DNA of 12,486 nucleotides. It comes from Streptosporangiaceae bacterium (GTDB lineage Bacteria > Actinomycetota > Actinomycetes > Streptosporangiales > Streptosporangiaceae). A program made the position numbers and the translations under genes. Under the pieces are notes generated by a model, which was not told the origin of the DNA, did not search any database, and saw only the letters and a program-made list of their open reading frames with translations. The stretch is taken from the NCBI GenBank assembly GCA_030043395.1, contig JASHXW010000288.1, positions 1 through 12,486 of the forward strand, in the 5' to 3' direction. Of this stretch, positions 1 through 6,408 are shown piece after piece (positions within the stretch are counted from its first letter, which is position 1; every line of letters starts with the position of its first letter).

Positions 1-449
1 GGCAGCGTGGCCGCCATGGCATTCACGGTGAAGTCGCGCCTGGACAAGTCATCGACCAGCGAGGTCCCGTACTCCACGGCTGGCTTGCGCGAGGCACGGT
101 CGTAGCTCTCGCTGCGGTACGTCGTGATCTCCACGTGGGTGTCACCCTTGCGCAGGCCAACCGTCCCGAAGGCGATCCCAACCTGCCAGACGGCATCGGC
201 CCAGTCCGTCGTGATCTCGATCACCGTTTCCGGGGGCGCGTCAGTGGTGAAGTCGAGGTCGGCATGGCCGCGCCCGAGGAAGACGTCCCTGACCGGACCG
301 CCGACGAGCGCGATCTCGTGGCCAGCGCTCGTGAGGATTCCGGCCAGCGATTCGATGATCGGCATGCTGTCGGACAGGGCAGAACGTAGCAAGGCGCTGG
401 CCGCGCGCCGCTGCTCCGGCGTCATGGGAGTGGGATCATGCACGGGCAT
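1..449 (-). CDS. cca: CCA tRNA nucleotidyltransferase, N-terminal part (runs off the left edge)
   Basis: The reverse strand encodes the first 149 residues of a class II CCA-adding enzyme / poly(A) polymerase head domain (often called pcnA or cca in actinobacteria). This enzyme builds or repairs the 3' CCA end of tRNAs from CTP and ATP in the cytoplasm. The visible signature is in the family order: a nucleotide-binding GGPVRD motif, then DLDFTTDA carrying the metal-binding aspartates, then RRDFTVNAMA. The first ATG (447-449) gives MPVHDPTPM; a second in-frame ATG at 423-425 gives MTPEQRR and could be the real start. Neither has a clear Shine-Dalgarno. The reading frame has no stop down to base 1. 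It is divergent from the exported-protein gene at 595, as in other actinobacteria. The call is firm; only the exact start is uncertain. Confidence 0.93.
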   Translation of the reverse strand, partial: MPVHDPTPMTPEQRRAASALLRSALSDSMPIIESLAGILTSAGHEIALVGGPVRDVFLGRGHADLDFTTDAPPETVIEITTDWADAVWQVGIAFGTVGLRKGDTHVEITTYRSESYDRASRKPAVEYGTSLVDDLSRRDFTVNAMAATL

Positions 450-594
450 TGAGAGTAGGCGAGTGTCTGCCCTGGCGGAACTCAAAACAGCGTGGTTGCG
501 GCCGCAGGGCAGGTGGCGGCCGCGCTCACAGAGTAGCTGGCGGCCGGAGTTGTCTACTCTTGCCCTGCCTGCGCTGGTCGCCAGTCGCAATAAC
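450..594. promoter_or_regulatory. Divergent intergenic region between cca and the exported-protein gene
   Basis: This 145-base gap must hold promoters for the minus-strand cca gene and the plus-strand envelope operon. I see no convincing -35/-10 pair on either strand and no good Shine-Dalgarno before 595. It contains two copies of the 8-base palindrome GCGGCCGC, at 498-505 and 516-523, separated by 10 bases; the copies could pair as a hairpin. In Mycobacterium tuberculosis a NUDIX hydrolase gene (mutT4) lies at this place, and there is no room for one here. Confidence 0.5.
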
Positions 595-3171
595 ATGAGC
601 GCCATGGCCCGTTCGCACGCTGCCAGGCAATCACCCGGCCGGCAGGCAGCCCCGATGCTGCGCAGCCGGGTGCTGGCCAGCCGGACTGTAGGGGCAGCTG
701 CGGCCATCTCGCTCGTACTGATCTTCGCCGCCTCGCCGCTGATGGCTGGAGCGGCAAGCGCGGCGAGCATGGCCACGGCAGCGAGCGCGAGTCCGGGCTC
801 ATCGGCGACTCAGCGGGGCTCGATGCAGGCGGCGAGCGCGGCCCTGCAGCTGACTGTCTCTTCGGTGAGCCCCTCCTATGCCGAAGATGGCCGCACGCTG
901 ACGATCAGAGGGCAGGTCAAGAACGCCTCGCATTCGGCCGTCTCCGGCCTCTCGCTGCAGCTGTGGTCCTCGAAGACTTCCTTCACCTCCAGGACCGAGC
1001 TGGTCGATTACGCGCACGGGAGTTACGCTCCGCCCGCGGCCCAGGTGCAGATGACGCCGGTCACCTCCCGGCGCTTGTCCGCTGGGCACACCTGGTCCTG
1101 GACCGCGCGGGTGCCCGTCAGCCGCCTTGGGCTGAGCTGCTTTGGCGTGTACCCGCTGACCGTCTACCTGAATGACTCGGTCTCGGCGCAGGTCGGCCGG
1201 GCTCAGGTGCCGCTTCCCTTCTGGCCGACCAAGGCCGGGCAGTGCCTGAGCGGGTCGCGACCGCGGCCGTTCCCGATCTCGTGGATCTGGCCGTTGATCG
1301 ACACGCCGTACCAGGGACCCTGCCCTGGCTTGCTCAGCAACAGCCTCCATACGAGCATCGCGCCTGGCGGCAGGCTCGCGAACTTGCTGGCCGTGGGCGA
1401 GAAGTACGCATCCAAAGCCGCGCTGACGTGGGTGGTCGATCCCGCTCTGCTCGACAATGTGCGGACCATGACCAACCGGTACCTCGTCGGTGATTCAGCG
1501 ACCTGCGGCCAGACAACGGCCGAGCCAGCCAGCGCCGCCGCCAAAACATGGCTCGCGGAATTGTCGAAGGCCACGACGGGCCAGGCGATGTTCGTCACGC
1601 CGTACGGCGATGTCGACATGGCCGCCGTGACCGCGCACGGCAACCTCGTCGCCAACGACCTGACGACCGCGTTCAGCGACGGCGACTCGGTGGCCAAGCA
1701 GGTTCTCGGCCGGGGCCCCACGCCGGTCGCGCTCTCCGGAGCCGGAGGCCGTGCTCTCGCTGCCGTGGCCTGGCCTGCCGGCGGCGCGGCTAGCTCCGGC
1801 CTGCTCGAGAAGCTCGCTGTACAGCGGGTGAGCACTGTCATCTTGACGATGCCCGCCAGCTCGCCGGTCCCCTACACGCCTGGCGCGGTCACCAGCGTTC
1901 TCACCGGGACGGGGCAACGGCTGCAGGTGCTGCTTGCCGACTACGGCATCACCTCGCTGCTCGCGTCTGCGTCCGCATCCTCGCGTTCGCCCGGCGCGGA
2001 GTTCCAGGTCAGCCAGCTCTACCTGGCCGAGACTGCGCAGATCGCAGCCGAGGCGCCCGGGCGGAGCCGGCCGATCGTCGTCACGCCGCCACGGCGCTGG
2101 AACCCAGCGCGCAGCCTGGCTGACACATTGCTCGCAGACACGGCGCAGGCACCGTGGCTCAGTCCGACATCGACGCGGCAGATCGTGTCGCTGTCCCAGG
2201 AGCGTGACTACTCGGCTAACCAGCTGGCCCGCCCCGCGCGCAGGCATGAGCTCTCCCGCACTTTGCTCGATCAGGTCGCCAAGCTAGACCAGAAGGTCGC
2301 GCTGCTGGAGAAGATCAGGGTCGATCCCGATCCGGCAATCCAGCGCGCGGTGTTCGGAATCGAGTCCTCACGGTGGCGCGGCGGCGGCGAGAAGCAAGCG
2401 CAGCAGATGCTGACGACAACCTCACAGTACGTCTCGAGCCAGCTCAGCACCCTCTCGGTCGGGGGCAACCGCCATGTGACGCTCGGCGGCAAGGTCAGCG
2501 AGCTGAAGGTCTTCATCCACAACCCGCTCGCCTACGCGGTCAGGGTGAAGCTGAGCATCAGGCCAAGCAAGAACATCAGCGTGACCTGGAACGGAACGCA
2601 CACCATCCAGATCCAGAGCCACAGTTACTCCACCCCGATCCGCCTCACCGTGCACGCCCGTAGTACCGGTCCCGGCACTATCCGGTTCAGCTTGTCTGCT
2701 CCGAATGGCGTCCCGCTGCCGGCTCCTCCGTTCGTCATGCGAATCAAGACGACCGACTTCGGGACCGTCGCGCTGGTGATTTTCGCCGCTGCGCTTGCGG
2801 TGTTCGTCGTCGCTTCCGCTGCGCGAGCCATCAGGCCTGGCCGCGGTCAGGGGGGACAACCAGTCGCCAGCGACCCGGGAGCGCCAGGCGGATCGCCTGC
2901 CTCGGGTAAACCGCCCTCCTCGGCCGGATCGCCACGGCAGAGCGGACCTGCGCAGGACGTCCGAAGCGGCCAGCCAGGGGATAGTGGGAGCGCGGGTGAG
3001 GCTAGCGGCAGCGTACTGGGCTTCCCGCCAACTGGGTCGGCTGGGATGCAGAGCCATGCCGATTTTCTGGGTAGCTCTTATGCTGACGGACCTGAGCTAA
3101 CCTCCGCTGGACGCAGCGTTACCGACACAGAAGCAACCACCGCAAGCCGCGGGCCTACCGAGGAGCGTTGA
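595..3171 (+). CDS. DUF6049-type exported, membrane-anchored protein
   Basis: This 858-residue protein of unknown biochemical function matches, by position and build, the large exported protein encoded just before MurJ in actinobacteria (M. tuberculosis Rv3909; DUF6049). The N-terminus has arginines followed by a hydrophobic stretch and an Ala-rich cleavage region (about residues 20-55), a signal peptide. A beta-rich domain follows from about residue 86. The central part carries the motifs WPLIDTPYQGP (about 232) and WVVDPALLD (about 279). An Ig-like beta domain covers about 630-720. One membrane helix lies at about 725-747, and the remaining 110 residues are a Ser/Gly/Pro-rich tail, probably cytoplasmic. 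ATG 595 was chosen because the frame upstream stays open only by overlapping cca; ATG 604 or 655 are possible. The stop overlaps the murJ start by one base. That coupling suggests a role with lipid II export or wall assembly, but this is inference. Confidence 0.85.
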   Translation: MSAMARSHAARQSPGRQAAPMLRSRVLASRTVGAAAAISLVLIFAASPLMAGAASAASMATAASASPGSSATQRGSMQAASAALQLTVSSVSPSYAEDGRTLTIRGQVKNASHSAVSGLSLQLWSSKTSFTSRTELVDYAHGSYAPPAAQVQMTPVTSRRLSAGHTWSWTARVPVSRLGLSCFGVYPLTVYLNDSVSAQVGRAQVPLPFWPTKAGQCLSGSRPRPFPISWIWPLIDTPYQGPCPGLLSNSLHTSIAPGGRLANLLAVGEKYASKAALTWVVDPALLDNVRTMTNRYLVGDSATCGQTTAEPASAAAKTWLAELSKATTGQAMFVTPYGDVDMAAVTAHGNLVANDLTTAFSDGDSVAKQVLGRGPTPVALSGAGGRALAAVAWPAGGAASSGLLEKLAVQRVSTVILTMPASSPVPYTPGAVTSVLTGTGQRLQVLLADYGITSLLASASASSRSPGAEFQVSQLYLAETAQIAAEAPGRSRPIVVTPPRRWNPARSLADTLLADTAQAPWLSPTSTRQIVSLSQERDYSANQLARPARRHELSRTLLDQVAKLDQKVALLEKIRVDPDPAIQRAVFGIESSRWRGGGEKQAQQMLTTTSQYVSSQLSTLSVGGNRHVTLGGKVSELKVFIHNPLAYAVRVKLSIRPSKNISVTWNGTHTIQIQSHSYSTPIRLTVHARSTGPGTIRFSLSAPNGVPLPAPPFVMRIKTTDFGTVALVIFAAALAVFVVASAARAIRPGRGQGGQPVASDPGAPGGSPASGKPPSSAGSPRQSGPAQDVRSGQPGDSGSAGEASGSVLGFPPTGSAGMQSHADFLGSSYADGPELTSAGRSVTDTEATTASRGPTEER

Positions 3172-3173
3172 TG
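3160..3173 (+). promoter_or_regulatory. murJ ribosome binding site and stop/start overlap
   Basis: GAGGAG at 3160-3165 lies five bases before ATG 3171-3173. The upstream stop TGA (3169-3171) shares its last base with that ATG, the arrangement of translational coupling. A TTG at 3168 is in frame but is worse spaced, so ATG 3171 was preferred as the murJ start. Confidence 0.75.
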
Positions 3174-6100
3174 AGCTCGTCAGGACCCGACGGCTGGGAG
3201 CGCAGCCCCCGCTACGACCGAGGACGGGACGAGCGCGACGATGGCGCGCGCGGCTCGGACTGGCGCGAGAGTGACTGGCGGGAGGATCTCGAGCGCGAGA
3301 ACGACTGGCGCGGCAGCCGCGGACGGGATGCGAGCGGGCGCGGAAACGACTGGGAGGGCCGCCCAGGTGACCGGGAGGCCGGCTGGGATCGGGACCGTGA
3401 TCCAGGCAGCTGGCGACGGGATCGGCGGGAGAGCCGACCGGCGTACGAAGGCGGATGGCCGGCGGACGGTTCGGGTCAGGGGCGTCGCGACCACTACCCG
3501 GCTGGCGGCGGCATGGGCGAGACCTACCCAGATCCAGGCGGCGTGGGTGACCGCTACCCACCCGCCGGCGAAGCAGGACCCGATGGCGGATGGCCGGCGA
3601 GAGGTGGCAGCGGGCCGCCTGATGACGCCGCCGGCCGGCTGCCTAGCGATCAGGCTTGGCGCGCGGACCAGGAGCGGCGCGGGACCGGTCGCCGGCCTCC
3701 TGGCACCCTCCGCGCCAGCAGCCGGGACGACGAGCGATATCGACACGAGTCGTCAATGCCCGGGCCATTCCCAGCTGAGCAGGCACGAGGGCAGCGGCCA
3801 TACCCGGGCGATCCGGCACCGCCAGGACCGCACCGCGCAGACCAGGCAGGATCTCAGGCCTACCCCGACGAACGGCCAATGCCGCGGTTTTACCCCAGGG
3901 AAAGGCCCGCGCCTGAGCCCTACCCGGCGAATCCGCCAGGACCGCGGCCCTACGCCGGCGAGCGCGCGGAACCCGATCCCTATCCAGCCAATCCACGCCA
4001 GGCCGATCCGCGCGTGGCTGACCAGTACCCCGCTCACCGAGGGCCCTCCTGGGACCACCCAGGCGACCGCCCGGTACCCGAGCCCTACCCGATGGACCGG
4101 CCGACGTCCTATCCCGTTGACCCGCACAGGCCGCAGTCCTACCCCGACGACCGGCCGGTGACCGGGCCCTACCCCGACGCGATGCCCCCGCCCCAGGCAT
4201 ATACGGGAGGCCGGCCGGACCAGCCCTACGCGCCCGAACGACAGGCACCCAACCCGTACCCAGGCGAGCCAGCGGTGGCTGACTCCTACCTCGATGACCG
4301 CCCGCGATCCCAGCCGTACGCGGACGGGCCACCTCCACCGGACTACTACGCCCCAAGCGGGGCCGCGCCTCCCGCTTACCCCGACGAGCGGCCGACGCCT
4401 CGCTTCTACCCAGCCGACCGCACGGAGTTTCTCTACCCGGATCTGCCGCCTGACGGATACGGCCTGCCAGCTGAGGCTGAGCTGACCGAAGCCGAGTTTG
4501 CCTCGGCGTTGTTCAGGCCTGCTGCGCCGGACGCCGCACGTGACCAGCCCGGCCCCAGCCTGGTTCGCTCCAGCAGCGTCATGGCGATCGGCACGATCGT
4601 GTCCAGAGGCACCGGCTTCGTCCGCACGGCCGTGCTGGTCTACGCGCTCGGCATCGCCTGGCTGGGAACTGCCTACAACTACGCCAACACGCTGCCCAAC
4701 ACCGTCTACAACCTGGCCATCGGCGGGATCCTGACAAGCGTCATCGTGCCGCTGCTCGTGAATTCGGCGAAGCGCGACAGGGACCGCGGCGAGCAGTACA
4801 CGCAGCGAATGTTCACTCTGGTCACGATCGCGCTGGCGATAGTTACCATCGCTGCGACCCTGGCGTCGTGGCCGATCGCCGACTTGTATGGCTGCGGTGG
4901 TCACAGCTGCTCCGAGGCACACCCCCTGACTGCCAACTACCACTACCTGCTGGTTCTCTTCGCGTACTTCTTCATCCCGCAGATCTTCTTCTACGGGATA
5001 AGCTCCCTCGCCGGCGCGATTCTCAACGCCCGCGGTCACTTCGCAGCGCCGATGTGGACGCCAGTCGTCAACAACATCGTGGTGATCGTGGTCACCGTGA
5101 TGTTCCTGGCAATTGCTGGAGTGGGCCAGAACGTACAGAACGGCTACATCACGAGTACCGAGATCTGGCTGCTGGGGATCGGTACCACGCTGGGTATCGT
5201 CGCTCAGACGGTGGCGCTGATCCCGGCGCTGCGCCGGGTTGGCTTCCGATGGCATCCTCGGTTTGACTTCAAGCGATATGAAATCGGTGAGATCGGCCGC
5301 ATGGCCGGCTGGATGTTCGGCTACGTCGTCACCACGCAGGTCGCCTATCTAGTGACGGCAAGGATCGCGGGAACCATACCGAAGGCAGTGGTTCATGCCG
5401 GCCACGACTTCGCCGCCTATCAGAACGCCTGGCTCCTCTTCCAGTTGCCCTATGCCATCGTCGGTATCTCGGTCATCACCGCACTGCTGCCGCGGATGAG
5501 CGCGCACGCGTCCGAGCGCCGCTATGACCTCGTGCGGTCTGACTTCTCTACTGGCCTGCGGCTCGGCTCAGTCATCGTCGCGCCTGCCGCGCTGATCCTC
5601 GCGGTGATCGGGCCGCCTCTCGCCGAGGTCCTGTTCTCCTTCGGCAACACCTCAGAAGCCAGCGCGCGATTCCTCGGGGTTGTGTTCTCGGTCTTCTCGA
5701 TCGGCCTCATGCCCTACATGCTGTTCCAGCTGCTGCTGCGGGTGTTCTACTCGCTCCATGACAGTCGCACGCCGGCGCTTATCGGCGTCGTGACGATGAT
5801 CGCGAACGTCGCTACCAACCTGCTCGCGTGGAAGATCGCCTCGCCAAGCGACCTGGTGGCTGGGCTGGGCATCGCCTTCGGCGTGTCTAATGCCGTGGGG
5901 TGCGTGCTTGCCTGGCGGGTCCTCAGCAGGCGGCTTGGCGGGCTGGCCGGACGCGAGATCGGCGCCAGCCTTTCGCGCATGCACATCGCGGTGATCCCCG
6001 GGGTCCTGTTCGCCATCGTCGTCACGCTGGGCATCGGCACGATCTTGTCGACCGGAAGGCTTGGCTCGGCCGTCACCGTCGTAGTCGCAGGTGGCGGCGC

Positions 6101-6191
6101 CACGCTGCTGTACGTGGCGGTCGCCAGGGCAATGCGGGTGCGAGAGGTCACTGAACTCACTGACATGGTGCGATCGAGGCTGCGACGGTGA
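3171..6191 (+). CDS. murJ: MurJ/MviN lipid II flippase with long disordered N-terminal extension
   Basis: This is a 1006-residue MOP-superfamily flippase that moves the peptidoglycan precursor lipid II across the cytoplasmic membrane. The core (about residue 463 to the end, about 540 residues) has the normal family length and many hydrophobic helices. It opens with SSSVMAIGTIVSRGTGFVR and NTLPNTVYNLAIGGILTS, which are typical of MurJ helices 1-2; the helix order agrees with about 14 segments. The first 460 residues are extra and predicted cytoplasmic. Residues 1-110 are rich in Arg, Asp, Gly and Trp with repeated DWR/DWE words. Residues about 195-425 hold about 20 units of the type PYPxxRPxP, spaced 10-14 residues. 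Cys575 and Cys580 (CGGHSC) fall in the predicted outer loop after helix 3. The gene is coupled to the exported protein upstream. The pseudokinase fused to MurJ in mycobacteria is here the next gene. Confidence 0.95.
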   Translation: MSSSGPDGWERSPRYDRGRDERDDGARGSDWRESDWREDLERENDWRGSRGRDASGRGNDWEGRPGDREAGWDRDRDPGSWRRDRRESRPAYEGGWPADGSGQGRRDHYPAGGGMGETYPDPGGVGDRYPPAGEAGPDGGWPARGGSGPPDDAAGRLPSDQAWRADQERRGTGRRPPGTLRASSRDDERYRHESSMPGPFPAEQARGQRPYPGDPAPPGPHRADQAGSQAYPDERPMPRFYPRERPAPEPYPANPPGPRPYAGERAEPDPYPANPRQADPRVADQYPAHRGPSWDHPGDRPVPEPYPMDRPTSYPVDPHRPQSYPDDRPVTGPYPDAMPPPQAYTGGRPDQPYAPERQAPNPYPGEPAVADSYLDDRPRSQPYADGPPPPDYYAPSGAAPPAYPDERPTPRFYPADRTEFLYPDLPPDGYGLPAEAELTEAEFASALFRPAAPDAARDQPGPSLVRSSSVMAIGTIVSRGTGFVRTAVLVYALGIAWLGTAYNYANTLPNTVYNLAIGGILTSVIVPLLVNSAKRDRDRGEQYTQRMFTLVTIALAIVTIAATLASWPIADLYGCGGHSCSEAHPLTANYHYLLVLFAYFFIPQIFFYGISSLAGAILNARGHFAAPMWTPVVNNIVVIVVTVMFLAIAGVGQNVQNGYITSTEIWLLGIGTTLGIVAQTVALIPALRRVGFRWHPRFDFKRYEIGEIGRMAGWMFGYVVTTQVAYLVTARIAGTIPKAVVHAGHDFAAYQNAWLLFQLPYAIVGISVITALLPRMSAHASERRYDLVRSDFSTGLRLGSVIVAPAALILAVIGPPLAEVLFSFGNTSEASARFLGVVFSVFSIGLMPYMLFQLLLRVFYSLHDSRTPALIGVVTMIANVATNLLAWKIASPSDLVAGLGIAFGVSNAVGCVLAWRVLSRRLGGLAGREIGASLSRMHIAVIPGVLFAIVVTLGIGTILSTGRLGSAVTVVVAGGGATLLYVAVARAMRVREVTELTDMVRSRLRR
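3761..4440 (+). repeat. Tyr-Pro repeat tract inside murJ
   Basis: The DNA encodes about 20 degenerate tandem units whose core is Tyr-Pro flanked by acidic/Arg-Pro residues, for example EPYPANP, DPYPANP, EPYPMDR, QSYPDDR, GPYPDAM and RFYPADR. Period is 10-14 residues (about 30-42 bases) and the units are not identical. This looks like an old, diverged repeat under protein-level constraint rather than recent slippage. A few units replace YP with YA, YT or YL. Confidence 0.85.
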
Positions 6192-6408
6192 GCCCAAGCG
6201 AGGTGACGCGGGCCTTTGCAGCCCAGGCCAGACCGACTTTTTCAGGGTGTGACGGGCGGTCTCCGGACGGTAACGCACTGCACAGCGGTAAGGTGGCAGC
6301 GGAACATCAAGGCCCGCTGCGCCGCACTATTGATCGTCAAGACCGTCGACCTGCTTCCGGCACCAGGAGGAAGCGTCGAGAGCCTGCCGTGCCTCGGCGC
6401 TAGTTTTT
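6192..6408 (+). other. Intergenic region between murJ and the pseudokinase gene
   Basis: These 217 bases carry the weak hairpin plus T-run and a perfect AGGAGG at 6365-6370. The AGGAGG is 38 bases before the ATG of the next gene and so too far to serve it. The pseudokinase frame is open upstream to about 6334 but has no ATG, GTG or TTG there. I could not identify a convincing promoter; TAAGGT at 6289-6294 resembles a -10 box but lacks a -35 partner. Confidence 0.5.
6211..6242 (+). terminator. Weak candidate terminator after murJ
   Basis: GGCCT (6211-6215) can pair with AGGCC (6225-6229) around a nine-base loop, and five T's follow at 6238-6242. The stem is short and the T-run starts eight bases after it, so it may only attenuate transcription. 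It lies 20 bases past the murJ stop. Confidence 0.3.

Noticed and set aside
124..594. Upstream extension of the exported protein's frame, adding 157 residues.
   Set aside because: It lies antisense over the clear cca gene, and the signal peptide begins only after ATG 595, so the extension is a GC-rich frame artefact.
3241..4161. A 306-codon frame in another plus-strand phase within murJ.
   Set aside because: It overlaps the repeat tract entirely, is Arg/Thr/Pro-rich as expected from a shifted reading of those repeats, and shows no domain.
3753..5255. A 500-codon open frame antisense to murJ.
   Set aside because: Stop-free antisense frames are common opposite repetitive GC-rich codons. It has no recognisable domain and covers both the repeat tract and the conserved MurJ core.
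6301..6338. ECF-type promoter GGAAC ... CGTC upstream of the pseudokinase gene.
   Set aside because: The boxes are 29 bases apart instead of about 16-17.
6188..6403. A 71-codon GTG-start frame overlapping the murJ stop by four bases and ending just before the pseudokinase start.
   Set aside because: The overlap looks operon-like, but there is no Shine-Dalgarno, the product is Arg-rich with no recognisable motif, and the composition fits a chance frame.
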